Source of the DNA: Enterococcus pallens ATCC BAA-351
GTDB lineage: Bacteria > Bacillota > Bacilli > Lactobacillales > Enterococcaceae
DNA length: 64,000 bases
Direction of reading: 5' to 3'
NCBI RefSeq assembly: GCF_000407485.1
Contig: NZ_ASWD01000001.1
Coordinates: 496,001-560,000, forward strand
The notes under the pieces were generated by a model. The model was not told the DNA's origin. It did not search any database and worked only from the letters and a program-made list of their open reading frames with translations. Position 1 is the first letter of the stretch. Each line of letters begins with the position of its first letter. The position numbers and the translations under genes are program-made. Positions 8,166-17,162 of the stretch are shown piece after piece.

Positions 8166-8837
8166 TTAAACTGTGGCCTTTGCTAAATGTTCATTTAACA
8201 ACGCAACAGATTTCTTGATATCATCATCCAAGTTAAACAATCCACTGGAGCCCACAATCAAAATATCCGCTCCTGCTTCTAACATAACCGGATAAGTTTT
8301 CTCGTTGCAGGAACCGTCAATTTGAATTAAAAATGACAGGTTATTTTCCTCGCGATAATTCTTCAGCCAACGAACTTTGTCTAAACTCTCTACGATGAAT
8401 TTCTGTCCAGCAAACCCAGGGTCGACTGTCATCACCGTTACGATATCAATTAAATGAAGATAGTCTAAAATCAAATTCATCGGTGTCTCGGGGTTCAGAA
8501 CGACACCCATTTTTTTGCCTTGTGCGTTAATTGTTTGACTCACTCGAAAGGCATGACCATTTAGATGCTCCGCATGAATGCTGATTACTTCGACACCTAA
8601 ATTCAATAATGGTTCAACATATTCTACTGGATTTGTTACCATCAAATGCGCATCTAGTGGAATTTGAGTATGCGCTTGTAATTGTTCGATGAACCATGGT
8701 GATAGCGTCATATTGTTTACATAGTGTCCATCCATAATATCGATATGATAATAATCCATTACCGTATTTAAGTAAGCAATCTGTTCACTGAATTTACCTA
8801 AATCCATACACATTAGTGAAGGTGATAATTGTACCAT
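8166..8837 (-). CDS. alsE: D-allulose-6-phosphate 3-epimerase-like (ribulose-phosphate epimerase family)
   Basis: The 223-residue TIM-barrel protein aligns by eye with E. coli AlsE along its length: SPSLMCMDLGKF at the start, HIDIMDGHYVNNMTLSPWF, HLMVTNPVEY, VTVMTVDPGFAGQKFI and IQIDGSCNEKTY. It keeps the metal and catalytic residues of the family (His in HIDIMDGH, Asp in MDG and VDPG, His in HLMV). AlsE interconverts D-allulose-6-phosphate and fructose-6-phosphate. It is the last gene of the PTS operon. AAGGAGGAAAG precedes ATG 8837. Plain ribulose-5-phosphate epimerase activity cannot be excluded. Confidence 0.85.
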   Translation of the reverse strand: MVQLSPSLMCMDLGKFSEQIAYLNTVMDYYHIDIMDGHYVNNMTLSPWFIEQLQAHTQIPLDAHLMVTNPVEYVEPLLNLGVEVISIHAEHLNGHAFRVSQTINAQGKKMGVVLNPETPMNLILDYLHLIDIVTVMTVDPGFAGQKFIVESLDKVRWLKNYREENNLSFLIQIDGSCNEKTYPVMLEAGADILIVGSSGLFNLDDDIKKSVALLNEHLAKATV

Positions 8838-8850
8838 CAGCTTTCCTCCT

Positions 8851-9588
8851 TTAGTTAACCGATTGTCCACCGTCAACAACCATCTCGGCACCAGTCATAA
8901 AGCGTGACCCCTCTGTGGCTAGAAAAACAACTGCATCGGCAACCTCATCAGCTGTACTGATTCGATTGTGTAAAGGAATCCGCTGGCCCATTTCCTCCTT
9001 AGTGCGATCGGTAGCTTGAGCCGCATGTTCGGCCATTTGAGTATTGATATAAGCAGGATGTACGGAATTTACCCGAATACCTCGCGGTGCTAACTCGATT
9101 GCAGCAGCTTTCGTTAGTGCTGCCACTGCTCCTTTAGAAGCTGCATAAGCAATGCGGTTTTTTGATCCTAGAAAGGAAGCAATAGAAGCAGTGTTGATGA
9201 CACTGCTGCCGTCACCTAATAAAGGAAGCATTTCTTTAATTCCTAAAAACATACTTAATGTATTTACGGCCAGCGTTTTCTCCCACAGCTCAACCGTTGT
9301 ATCTTCAATCGTAGCAATTTTAAAAATTCCGGCATTGTTAAACAGTACATCCAACTTTTCTGCTTTTTCCTGAATAGTTGCTGCTGCTTTTTGCCAAGCC
9401 GCTTCATCAGTAACATCAAAACACATTGGGTAAATACTGCTGGAATCATAATTTTCTGCTAACAGATCCAAGCGTTTTTGATTGTTATCATTCACAAATA
9501 CCATAAAATCTTGATCAATCAATTTTTCCACGACGGCCTGTCCCAGACCGCCAGCGGCACCGGTAATCATTGCGGTTTTCTTTTTCAA
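8851..9588 (-). CDS. Short-chain dehydrogenase/reductase
   Basis: The 245-residue classical SDR has the cofactor motif TGAAGGLG (residues 9-16), NNAG (about 86-89), a catalytic Ser in INTASIASFLG and the YAASK catalytic pair (about 148-152). It ends with MTGAEMVVDGGQSV, as in 3-oxoacyl reductase/glucose dehydrogenase-type members. The initiation codon is TTG at 9588, with GAGGG 5 nt upstream. Gene order in the PTS operon suggests oxidation or reduction of a sugar or polyol intermediate. The substrate is unknown. Confidence 0.88.
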   Translation of the reverse strand: MKKKTAMITGAAGGLGQAVVEKLIDQDFMVFVNDNNQKRLDLLAENYDSSSIYPMCFDVTDEAAWQKAAATIQEKAEKLDVLFNNAGIFKIATIEDTTVELWEKTLAVNTLSMFLGIKEMLPLLGDGSSVINTASIASFLGSKNRIAYAASKGAVAALTKAAAIELAPRGIRVNSVHPAYINTQMAEHAAQATDRTKEEMGQRIPLHNRISTADEVADAVVFLATEGSRFMTGAEMVVDGGQSVN

Positions 9589-9599
9589 ACTATTTCCCT

Positions 9600-10154
9600 C
9601 TATTCTAAATTGGCATGATTAGCTTTCATTTCGTCAAAGGTCAAGCCTTTTTCCGCCATCAGTTGCAAGGTTAATACATCATGGAACAATAATAAGCCTT
9701 GCTCGAATACTGTGGTCATCGGTTGAATTGACGTAAAAGCCTGTGAACTTTTTGATGGACTCTCGAATTGGACAATGACATCCGCCAGCTGAGCAATTGA
9801 ACTTGTTGGATTAGACGTCAGATGAACAATGCGCGCATCAAAGCGTTTAGCTTTTTTAGCAATTTCTAACGGGATCACTGATTCACCCGAACCGCTGCCT
9901 ACCACTAATAAATCCTGACTGGTAATCGGTGGTTCATTTAAATCCCCCACCATATGGCAATGAATATCCAGATGTGTCAATCGCTTTACAGTAGCCTCCA
10001 ACGCCAGCCGAACCCGTCCTACACCGATAAAGAAAACTTTTTCTGCCTGTAGAAGTTCCATGGCATAACTGTCTATCTGTTCTTGAGAAACCTTACTTAA
10101 CAGATGACTTAACTCTTCTATCACTGCCTGACTATTTTCATAATAAGTCTTCAT
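9600..10154 (-). CDS. 6-phospho-3-hexuloisomerase-like SIS protein
   Basis: The 184-residue single-domain SIS protein has the length and layout of HxlB (PHI). FIGVGRVRLALEATVKRLTHL (in two halves at about 42-62) and the phosphate loop LVVGSGSGESVIPLEIAKKAK (about 83-103) are typical. PHI interconverts D-arabino-3-hexulose-6-phosphate and fructose-6-phosphate. No HPS (HxlA) partner is adjacent, so a formaldehyde-fixing role is unlikely. Here it probably handles a ketohexose phosphate produced by the neighbouring dehydrogenase. The start overlaps the GatD-like gene by 17 nt. Confidence 0.85.
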   Translation of the reverse strand: MKTYYENSQAVIEELSHLLSKVSQEQIDSYAMELLQAEKVFFIGVGRVRLALEATVKRLTHLDIHCHMVGDLNEPPITSQDLLVVGSGSGESVIPLEIAKKAKRFDARIVHLTSNPTSSIAQLADVIVQFESPSKSSQAFTSIQPMTTVFEQGLLLFHDVLTLQLMAEKGLTFDEMKANHANLE

Positions 10155-11190
10155 GAACCATCAACACCTTATTGTAAAATTCTTTTTTCTCATGAACCAT
10201 ATCAAAGGCTGCTATCAGTTCTTCAATTGGCACTTTGTGGGTAATTAACGGAGACAAATTCAAGCTTCCATCGGCAATAGCCTGGGCGGTTACTCGCCAC
10301 TCATTTTTAGGAATTTTATCATAAACACTGTTAAACATGCCGACAATCGTGCCCTCTTTTCGCATAAATTGATCGTATGTTTTTTGCTTTAGTGTCATAT
10401 CAGAATGAGGATTGCCTAACAATACTACGCGACCAAATGCGCGTATGGATTGGACACATTGATCAAAGGCTGCACTGGAGCCAGTTGCTTCCACAGCTAT
10501 ATCCGCCAATTTTCCGCCTAAAGTTTCTTTGATGAATTCTTCTGCCGAAACTTCCCCACTGTTGCAAACAAATTCAAAGCCCAGCTCTTTAGCAAAATCA
10601 ACCTTTGTCTGATCAATATCGGCTAGTAAAACCTTTCCCGCCCCGTTGATTTTGGCCCACTGTGCAACCATTACTCCAATTGGGCCAGCTCCAAAAATGA
10701 CAATTGAATCACCTAAGGTTACCTGAGCTTTATTAACAACATGCTGAGCAACCGTTGCTGGTTCCACCATCGCACCTTCTTCAAAGCTGACCTGATCTTC
10801 CAAAAGCACTAAATTAAACACCGGAACTGCCAAATACTCTTCAAAGCCGCCATCTGTGCGTGAACCAAAATAATTATAGTTGGTACATTGCGCATAATTT
10901 CCCGACTGGCAAAACTCACATTGGTTGCAGGGAAGTAACGGAAAAACAGCAGCTTTTCTGCCTAAATAGCTTTCCTCAACCTCGTCACCCAAAGCTACAA
11001 TTTCACCCGAAAATTCATGACCTAAAACGGTTGGAAAATGGTAAGACCCAGTAACAAAAGTACGGGGAATATCTGAACCGCAAATTCCACAAGCCATAAT
11101 TTTTAACAGCACCTCGCCTTTTTTAGGCGAGGGCTTTTCTTTTTCTACTAAAGTTAATTGACCAATGGAAACTAATTCAACTGCTTTCAT
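10138..11190 (-). CDS. Zinc-dependent polyol-phosphate dehydrogenase (GatD-like)
   Basis: The 350-residue medium-chain dehydrogenase contains the catalytic zinc region (ACGICGSDIPR, GHEFSGEIVALG), the structural zinc cysteines (CNQCEFCQSGNYAQC) and the NAD-binding GAGPIGVMVAQ. FGSRTDGGFEEYLAVP and PLLPC match E. coli galactitol-1-phosphate 5-dehydrogenase GatD closely. It should oxidise a phosphorylated hexitol with NAD+. It follows the PTS IID gene after 12 nt, has GAAGGAGG upstream, and so likely acts on the product of the PTS. Exact polyol unknown. Confidence 0.88.
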   Translation of the reverse strand: MKAVELVSIGQLTLVEKEKPSPKKGEVLLKIMACGICGSDIPRTFVTGSYHFPTVLGHEFSGEIVALGDEVEESYLGRKAAVFPLLPCNQCEFCQSGNYAQCTNYNYFGSRTDGGFEEYLAVPVFNLVLLEDQVSFEEGAMVEPATVAQHVVNKAQVTLGDSIVIFGAGPIGVMVAQWAKINGAGKVLLADIDQTKVDFAKELGFEFVCNSGEVSAEEFIKETLGGKLADIAVEATGSSAAFDQCVQSIRAFGRVVLLGNPHSDMTLKQKTYDQFMRKEGTIVGMFNSVYDKIPKNEWRVTAQAIADGSLNLSPLITHKVPIEELIAAFDMVHEKKEFYNKVLMVHEDLL

Positions 11191-11202
11191 TAAATCCTCC
11201 TT

Positions 11203-12033
11203 CTATCCTTCAGGAATTCCCAGCACGCCAAGATAAGCTAATGCAATTCCTAGGACAAAAATGATCAAGATGATCAGATTGATATTTACTTTCTTTCGAA
11301 CTAACCAATATACCAGCATCGTAATTCCCAACGGCACCAAGCCTGGCATTAAAGCATTGATTACCTGCTCTTGAACGTTTAGCTCTACTCCTTTAATATT
11401 TAAAATCAGCGGAATTACCACATTCACCCGTGAAGCGGTCATACAACCGACTACCATCAACCCAATCATACTGAAAATTTCCGTCAATCGAGCAATTGTA
11501 CCTTCACGCAGCATGGTTAAAATAAAGGATTTTCCTTTTTGATAACCTAAACGATACATGTTCCAACCAAAACCGATTAAGCAGGCTTTATAGGCAATCT
11601 CAAAAAAGATTGGACCTACATAGCTGCCATCAATCGCTAATGAACAAGCAATCCCAGCCAAAATCGGATACACTATTCCTTGACTGACTGTGTCTCCAAT
11701 CCCAGCGATTGGCCCCATTAAACCTGTACGAAGTGAATTAATTGTTTCATCCGTAATATCCTCAGCACCATTTGCCCTTTGTTCCTCCATCGCTGCAGCT
11801 ACACCAGGAATCATAGTCCCAATAAAAGAAGGCTCTGTATTGTAAAAGACAAAATACTTCTTTAATTCCTTGACTTGTCTTTCCTTGTCATCGGGATACA
11901 GCTTGCGAATTACTGGAACCATGGCATTCGCTTGACCTAGAGCCTGCAGACGTTCATAGTTGTAGGCAGTCTCACTGGAATAAGTTAACGCCCAGTTTTT
12001 CAACATCTCTTTCTTCGTTAATTTCACTTCCAT
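11203..12033 (-). CDS. PTS mannose-family IID component
   Basis: The 276-residue protein matches EIID of mannose/sorbose-type phosphotransferase systems: TKKEMLKNWALTYSSETAYNYERLQALG at the N-terminus (in parts), FNTEPSFIGTMIPGVAAAMEEQ, and LMGPIAGIGDTVSQGIVYPILAGIACSLA, followed by C-terminal membrane segments. With IIC it forms the membrane translocon. The ATG directly abuts the IIC stop codon, and AAAGGAG lies inside IIC. Confidence 0.95.
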   Translation of the reverse strand: MEVKLTKKEMLKNWALTYSSETAYNYERLQALGQANAMVPVIRKLYPDDKERQVKELKKYFVFYNTEPSFIGTMIPGVAAAMEEQRANGAEDITDETINSLRTGLMGPIAGIGDTVSQGIVYPILAGIACSLAIDGSYVGPIFFEIAYKACLIGFGWNMYRLGYQKGKSFILTMLREGTIARLTEIFSMIGLMVVGCMTASRVNVVIPLILNIKGVELNVQEQVINALMPGLVPLGITMLVYWLVRKKVNINLIILIIFVLGIALAYLGVLGIPEG

Positions 12034-12792
12034 CTATGATTGCTCCTTTCCAGCAGGTTTCATATCTAAGAAACCAGTGTTGTAGAAAACAAAACCCAGA
12101 ATTGCGGCAATCGCAGTGATCGCCATTACGTCCAATTTTAAATAAACGGCCAAAATAAAACCTAAAAAGAAAAATGGCATAATCTTTTTGTTCCCCATGA
12201 AGCTGATCAGCATAGCAATCCCTAATGCGGGCATGATCGCTCCCACAACCTGCATTGCTGTAACAAACGAATCAGGAATCATGTTTAACAAGTTCTGCAT
12301 CGGTTCAGCACCAAAATAAACTAAAATGAAAGCTGGAATTCCGGTAATGACAAAGTTTAAAATTCCTGAGGGTACATAATTCATCATTCGCATCGCACGA
12401 ATGTTGCCGTTATCTAAGAATTTTTCGGCCTGGTGAACCCATAACGCATTGATTGACATAGTCAGCTGGAAGGTCAAAATTCCGAACAAACTAAATGGAA
12501 CAGCAAAGGTGACTGCCAAGCTTGGATCAGCACCAGATAAAATAGTCATTGCTGTACCAAATACAGCTGCAACTGGTAAGTTTCCGGGCATCGTTCCACC
12601 AGCAGTAATCCAACCGAGATAAGCCAGGTTGATATATGCAGCTGCCTGCATCCCCATTAGCGGTTCTCCCATCGCCAAAGCTACTAAGAAACCTGACCAA
12701 ATCGGATAAAGCCAAGATCGAGTGATTAAATGACTAGGCCACCAGTTACAAACAGTTGAAATAATGGCAACTAAAATTGCGGATAGTAACAT
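12034..12792 (-). CDS. PTS mannose-family IIC component
   Basis: The 252-residue hydrophobic protein has about 7-8 membrane segments and the family region GEPLMGMQAAAYINLAYLGW, AGGTMPGNLPVAAVFGTA. It forms the sugar channel with IID. AAGGAGGAG is 6 nt before the ATG. Placement between IIB and IID is canonical. Confidence 0.95.
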   Translation of the reverse strand: MLLSAILVAIISTVCNWWPSHLITRSWLYPIWSGFLVALAMGEPLMGMQAAAYINLAYLGWITAGGTMPGNLPVAAVFGTAMTILSGADPSLAVTFAVPFSLFGILTFQLTMSINALWVHQAEKFLDNGNIRAMRMMNYVPSGILNFVITGIPAFILVYFGAEPMQNLLNMIPDSFVTAMQVVGAIMPALGIAMLISFMGNKKIMPFFFLGFILAVYLKLDVMAITAIAAILGFVFYNTGFLDMKPAGKEQS

Positions 12793-12821
12793 TTTTTCTC
12801 CTCCTTTTTAAGCTATGCTAT

Positions 12822-13298
12822 TTACAGATACTTGGAAAGATCCGTTTCCTTTTGGTCGGGAATAATATGAATGACCACTGGAATTTTTCGATCAATCATT
12901 CGCTTGAATACTGCTCGTTCTTCCTCGGAAGCGGAAATATTCTTGTATAATACTCGTCTTTCTGCTTTTGCGCCCATTCCTCCAACAACCAACTTATCAA
13001 TTGCGATGCCATTTTCCAGAAGCTGTTCAATCACTGTCGGTCCCTTAACTAAAATAATTAAACGTTTGTCATTGTCTCCCTGCTGATTTAAAAACGCCAC
13101 CGCATCTGCTAACCCCTTAACCACAATATCGATGCCATTTGGCGCCGACATTTTCAACACTTCTCGCATAAACTCATCTTTGGCAACCTCATCATCAATA
13201 ATCAAAATTTGATTGGCTCGTGTTTTTTTCACCCAGGCAGTCATCACCTGCCCGTGAATTAAGCGATCATCAATTCTGGTTAATACAATCTCACTCAT
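12822..13298 (-). CDS. PTS mannose-family IIB component
   Basis: The 158-residue cytoplasmic protein carries the IIB phosphorylation site in LTRIDDRLIHGQVMTAW, with His14 as the likely phosphohistidine. IIA phosphate is passed to this His and then to the incoming sugar. ATG 13298 follows the IIA stop by one base and gives the expected N-terminus MSEIVLTRIDDR. The longer frame from 13325 overlaps IIA and is rejected. Confidence 0.95.
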   Translation of the reverse strand: MSEIVLTRIDDRLIHGQVMTAWVKKTRANQILIIDDEVAKDEFMREVLKMSAPNGIDIVVKGLADAVAFLNQQGDNDKRLIILVKGPTVIEQLLENGIAIDKLVVGGMGAKAERRVLYKNISASEEERAVFKRMIDRKIPVVIHIIPDQKETDLSKYL

Positions 13299-13299
13299 G

Positions 13300-13716
13300 T
13301 CAATCCTTCCTCTCCATCGTCTCAAAAAGTTCCTTAATACCTTCTTTACCTACCGTTTGAATATATTGAGCCAGCTGATCCAGCTCCATGGTTTCACGAC
13401 TGCAAATTGCCTCGATTACCATCGGCAAATTCACCCCAGTTACAGATCGATAATTTACCTTTCCTTTTAATAGATGATAGTTTTGAGCGGTCACATTGTA
13501 TGGGCTTGCACCAAAGATGTCGCAAAATACTAATACCCCTTCCCCTTGATCCAACATCTGTATTTTTTCTGCCGCTGCTTCTTTGAAATCTTCAATACTT
13601 GTTTCATGAAAGAGTCCTAATGAATCAATGTTTTCCGCTTTTCCTGAAATCAACTCCGAGGCTGACAAGTAGCCCTTAGCCAGCTCACCATGAGTCATGA
13701 TCAATAGTCCAATCAT
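13300..13716 (-). CDS. PTS mannose-family IIA component
   Basis: The 138-residue protein starts MIGLLIMTHGELAKGYLSA. His9 in MTHGELA is the HPr-phosphorylated residue of EIIA-Man. VFCDIFGASPYNVTAQN is the second family signature. It is the first gene of the operon, directly behind the sigma-54 promoter, with GAGGAGGTGAAAGG before the ATG. Confidence 0.95.
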   Translation of the reverse strand: MIGLLIMTHGELAKGYLSASELISGKAENIDSLGLFHETSIEDFKEAAAEKIQMLDQGEGVLVFCDIFGASPYNVTAQNYHLLKGKVNYRSVTGVNLPMVIEAICSRETMELDQLAQYIQTVGKEGIKELFETMERKD

Positions 13717-13740
13717 CCTTTCACCTCCTCACTTCTAATA

Positions 13741-13758
13741 AAGCAAGCCCTGTGCCAA
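13741..13758 (-). promoter_or_regulatory. Sigma-54 (-24/-12) promoter of the PTS operon
   Basis: Reading the minus strand, TTGGCAC (13758-13752), five bases, then TTGCTT (13746-13741) match the RpoN consensus TGGCAC-N5-TTGCW. It is 25 bp before the IIA start. The adjacent LevR-type activator, with its intact sigma-54 contact motif, makes this the expected promoter. Confidence 0.9.
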
Positions 13759-13774
13759 CTTTGTGAACAACACT

Positions 13775-13823
13775 AAAAAAGCCATAAAACAGCCTTTTAT
13801 CTCATTGGCTGTTTCGTGGCTTT
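13775..13823 (-). terminator. Terminator of the LevR-type activator gene
   Basis: Arms at about 13778-13794 and 13807-13823 pair with two mismatches and are followed on the minus strand by six T residues. It isolates the PTS operon from readthrough. Confidence 0.75.
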
Positions 13824-13848
13824 AGCTTTATCTGTCTTTTCCATTTAT

Positions 13849-13899
13849 GTGTGCTGTAAGGTTTTATTAGTGTGCTGGCGATCCTTCCTATGTGTGCTG
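13849..13899. repeat. Three helically phased GTGTGCTG repeats: activator binding site candidates
   Basis: GTGTGCTG occurs at 13849-13856, 13870-13877 and 13892-13899, spaced 21 and 22 bp (two helical turns), 90-145 bp upstream of the -24 box. This is the expected position of the LevR-type activator's upstream sites. The third copy abuts the activator gene's stop codon. Confidence 0.7.
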
Positions 13900-16425
13900 T
13901 TAAACAGTCATTTCCGAATTCACTTCAATCAGCTCCATTAAAAAGCTGATTTCGCTATCTTCAATTGAGATAGCAAACCGATTCTCAATCGGTATCAGCA
14001 TTTCCCGAAGATAAGCATGCAAGCTAGGATTTTGCTGAATAATTCGCTTCGTTTCTTCTCGGAGAAACTGTTCCTTGCGAATCGCCCGCTCCAGCATGCT
14101 GCTGGTATGGAATAAAAACTTAATCCAAAAATCCTCATAATGATCAATCTGATACTGTTCACAAATTTTCCTGGCTTCAATCTCCAATAAATCATAAATA
14201 GCAGCACCATCTAAAAAAATCAGGCTCTCTTCCAAAATACAGATGATTTTACTGCGGCGATCCTCTTCAAAAATTCCACTGCTTTCTTCCAAACTCTTTT
14301 CTTGAAATTCCTGCACACTATTTCCAATATAGCCGCTTTGTTCGACAATATCCTCAGCGAGCTTCCGTAAAGTCATTTTGGGCAGCAAAGATTTTCTTGT
14401 TGCTTCAATTGCCATCGGTGTGGTTACCATTTTGATCGTTTCAGTAGCAATTCCGGTTTTCTTGCTAATGATGTCACCGAACATATTCAGCGAACCCATG
14501 TCGCTAAGGATAACTACCCCTTTTCCTTGATCAAGCTTTTGAACAATCGCGGTTGCCTTTTCCAAAGTTTCCCCGACGGATTGCGAAAGCGGCATATTGA
14601 GCCCCACTGCATGTTCGACATTCAACAATTGATTGGCAGTTGCTGCAAAATCTGTCGCAGCAGCGTTGCCATGGGTTAGAATGAGCACACCAATTTTTTT
14701 CTCCGTGTATTTCTCACTCATTGCCTTCAAATACAATGAGATAAAATACTTTTCACTTTCCGGTAATTCCACCTCTAACTGTTTCGAAATTTCTGTGCAG
14801 ATATGCTCAGCTACCTCCAATTCCTTTTCCAGCTCAAAGTCATTTTGGCGCTTATGCTCTAAAAATGTGTTGTCCCGGAAAGAATACCCTTCAGAAATTT
14901 TTTCGATTAACGTATCCAAATGCAGGGCCAAGCTTTTAATATTGCTTTCGTCTAAATGGTAATGATTGACCTGTGCGATTTTTTTCAAAATATTGACCGT
15001 GACCTCGTAATTTTTGCGAGAAACAATTTTGAAAATGGGCTGCTGGCGATTTTGCTGCTTTTCCGCCAGCTCTTGTGTTTTCCCGTGGATAATCGTTTTT
15101 AATGGTGAGAGTGTGCCTTTGCCTTCCAGATAACGTTGATAAGTTTCCAAAACATCGTGTGACACACTTTCTTCCTCATCCACTAATAAAAACGGATCGG
15201 CATTTTTCTCCTGCTGAGGTGTAAAAACCAATTCATCGATTTTTAACAGCTTCAGCTTTTCCCGCATTTGCTGATCATTCATTTCATTGGAATGAGCATA
15301 ATAAAATTGATCAATCAAATAGGTGGATAGGTGAGAAAGCTTCACCTGAACGGTTTCCTGCTGATTAGAAATACTGTCGACTAACGCATTCGCACATAAC
15401 AATTGCACATCATTCTTGATCTGTCCAATATTCCCTACTGGATCATATTGCAGGAAGAAACGAACAACATCTTCATTGACCTGCAGTCTGCGATTGATTT
15501 TTTTAGATTCCTGTTCAAAGCAGAAATAAATCAGCTTAATTTTTTCTGTTAAGCCACGTTCCTTCACACTAGGCATATTAATAGTCAATGGAATTCGTCG
15601 CAAAAAAGTCGCCAAAATGGTTCCCTGAATTTCTTCCGTTGTCGCTCCAATGATCAGAACTTGAACCTTGCGGGGCTTAGCTGATTCCCCTAAACGATAA
15701 TATTCTCCTCGATCCATTATGGAAAACAACATTTCCTGGCCTTCTGGTGGTAAGCGATGAATTTCATCCAGAAACAAGATTCCTTGGTTAGCAGTCTCAA
15801 TCAATCCCGCTTTATCCGTCTCAGCTCCAGTAAAGGCCTGCTTCACATGTCCAAACAAATGATCTAGCAGCAAATGGGGATTATTGGAATAATCCGCACA
15901 GTTGAAAACCACATAAGGTGCCCCTTCAATCAAAGTTCCTACTCGCTCAGCATATTGATACATAAAGCGAGCAAAGGTCGTTTTGCCCGATCCAGAAGGT
16001 CCTGTCAAAAGCGTGTGTAGTCCATTGGGGGGATAAAGTAAGGCTGCTTTTGCCTGACGAATCGCATTTTCCAGTGAGCCATCGTAGCCAATTAATTCAG
16101 TAAATGGATAATCAGCTGGCAGCGTAGGTTCTTCTGACAGCAGCGAGTTTTTCATTTCCTCAAAATCAAGCTCATCGTTAGCAATAATTTTATATCCAAC
16201 TGCTTTTTCTACTAGTTCCTTTGTAAGAAAATAAACAGGTCTGCCAGAAAATTTCAATACCTTTCCTTCCTCAGCCAACCTGTTTAAATCACGACTAACA
16301 TTGTAGCGTGCAATATGTAATTCTTCAGAAATTTTTGTAGAATCTAGTTTTACCTGCTCTTCGCCCGCAATAAATTTTGCCGTTTGTTCAGTAATAAAGT
16401 CAAAAATAATTTCTTTTCTCCCCAT
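13900..16425 (-). CDS. levR: LevR-family sigma-54-dependent PTS operon activator
   Basis: The 841-residue protein has an N-terminal winged helix (about 25-60, ISEELHIARYNVSRDLNRL), an AAA+ sigma-54 interaction domain (Walker A GPSGSGKTTFA at 142-152, sigma-54 contact loop QAFTGA at about 196-201, Walker B ILFLDEIHRLP), a PRD, an EIIA-Man-like domain (VLILTHGNAAATDFA) and a C-terminal PRD. PTS phosphorylation of the PRD and EIIA-like domains controls activity in this family. It should activate the adjacent PTS operon through the phased repeats. ATG 16425 has AGGGGG upstream; the frame extends 41 codons further without a ribosome site. The symbol denotes family, not a fructose/levan substrate. 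Confidence 0.93.
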   Translation of the reverse strand: MGRKEIIFDFITEQTAKFIAGEEQVKLDSTKISEELHIARYNVSRDLNRLAEEGKVLKFSGRPVYFLTKELVEKAVGYKIIANDELDFEEMKNSLLSEEPTLPADYPFTELIGYDGSLENAIRQAKAALLYPPNGLHTLLTGPSGSGKTTFARFMYQYAERVGTLIEGAPYVVFNCADYSNNPHLLLDHLFGHVKQAFTGAETDKAGLIETANQGILFLDEIHRLPPEGQEMLFSIMDRGEYYRLGESAKPRKVQVLIIGATTEEIQGTILATFLRRIPLTINMPSVKERGLTEKIKLIYFCFEQESKKINRRLQVNEDVVRFFLQYDPVGNIGQIKNDVQLLCANALVDSISNQQETVQVKLSHLSTYLIDQFYYAHSNEMNDQQMREKLKLLKIDELVFTPQQEKNADPFLLVDEEESVSHDVLETYQRYLEGKGTLSPLKTIIHGKTQELAEKQQNRQQPIFKIVSRKNYEVTVNILKKIAQVNHYHLDESNIKSLALHLDTLIEKISEGYSFRDNTFLEHKRQNDFELEKELEVAEHICTEISKQLEVELPESEKYFISLYLKAMSEKYTEKKIGVLILTHGNAAATDFAATANQLLNVEHAVGLNMPLSQSVGETLEKATAIVQKLDQGKGVVILSDMGSLNMFGDIISKKTGIATETIKMVTTPMAIEATRKSLLPKMTLRKLAEDIVEQSGYIGNSVQEFQEKSLEESSGIFEEDRRSKIICILEESLIFLDGAAIYDLLEIEARKICEQYQIDHYEDFWIKFLFHTSSMLERAIRKEQFLREETKRIIQQNPSLHAYLREMLIPIENRFAISIEDSEISFLMELIEVNSEMTV

Positions 16426-16514
16426 AGAACAACCCCCTTTTATTATCCACATTGTACACAGTCGAGTAAGCTCTTTCAACTCCCTTTTTTTAATTTCAAA
16501 ACTACTAAAAGGAA

Positions 16515-16539
16515 AAAGCGTCCTCAAATAGGACGCTTT
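16515..16539 (-). terminator. Terminator of the XRE-type regulator
   Basis: AAAGCGTCCT/AGGACGCTTT forms a perfect 10-bp stem with a 5-nt loop, followed on the minus strand by TTTTT. Confidence 0.8.
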
Positions 16540-16561
16540 ATCTTCCAAATATCTAATAACT

Positions 16562-17125
16562 TCACGTTAGAAAACTAATAATTCCCAAATAATTCAATAC
16601 AGTTAAAACAACACAACAGCTGGTAATTCCTAAAGAGAGTGTCAAAAAAACTTGGATGACTCGATGAATTGATCGTTGAATTTGACCTTCAGCTTTCTCA
16701 TAAAAATTTTTGATATAAATAACAACCATCCAAACTACAACTACAACAGCAGACAGCTGAAGTAAAATATCTGCCGATAATAAAACGACCCCATTTTGAA
16801 CTTGCAATCCATTAAAAGGTAAAGTTAAAATTGAAAACGTCGATGCTGCTAAACAAATGATCAACAAAAAGATGCCTTTTGAAATCAATTGATTCACAGT
16901 TGTATCCTCCTTGATTTTTTTCATCAGCTGCGGGTCTCCTTTTATTAAGTAATCCAATGATAGGTCAAAAAGTAAGCTAATTTCAATTAGCATAGAAACA
17001 TCCGGCAGACTTTTTCCGGTCTCCCAATTAGAAATCGTTTGTCTTGAAATATGCAGTTGATCAGCCACTTGTTGTTGAGTCAACTTCAACTTTTTTCGGT
17101 GTTCTTTCAAAATTTCTCCAACCAT
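16562..17125 (-). CDS. XRE-type helix-turn-helix regulator with membrane tail
   Basis: The 187-residue protein has an N-terminal HTH (LTQQQVADQLHISRQTISNWETGKSLP, about residues 14-40 in parts) and three hydrophobic helices in the C-terminal half (about 85-185). It is therefore a membrane-tethered regulator. ATG 17125 has AAAGGAGGAT upstream. Two GCTTGCAA direct repeats in its promoter region are candidate binding sites. Targets are unknown. The ABC-F gene lies upstream on the same strand but is separated by a terminator. Confidence 0.85.
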   Translation of the reverse strand: MVGEILKEHRKKLKLTQQQVADQLHISRQTISNWETGKSLPDVSMLIEISLLFDLSLDYLIKGDPQLMKKIKEDTTVNQLISKGIFLLIICLAASTFSILTLPFNGLQVQNGVVLLSADILLQLSAVVVVVWMVVIYIKNFYEKAEGQIQRSIHRVIQVFLTLSLGITSCCVVLTVLNYLGIISFLT

Positions 17126-17162
17126 GACGATATCCTCCTTTACTACAAGCGTAAAGGCAAAA

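Noticed and set aside
9600-10154. PHI-like gene as part of a ribulose-monophosphate formaldehyde pathway
   Set aside because: No hexulose-6-phosphate synthase gene is nearby and the context is a PTS operon.
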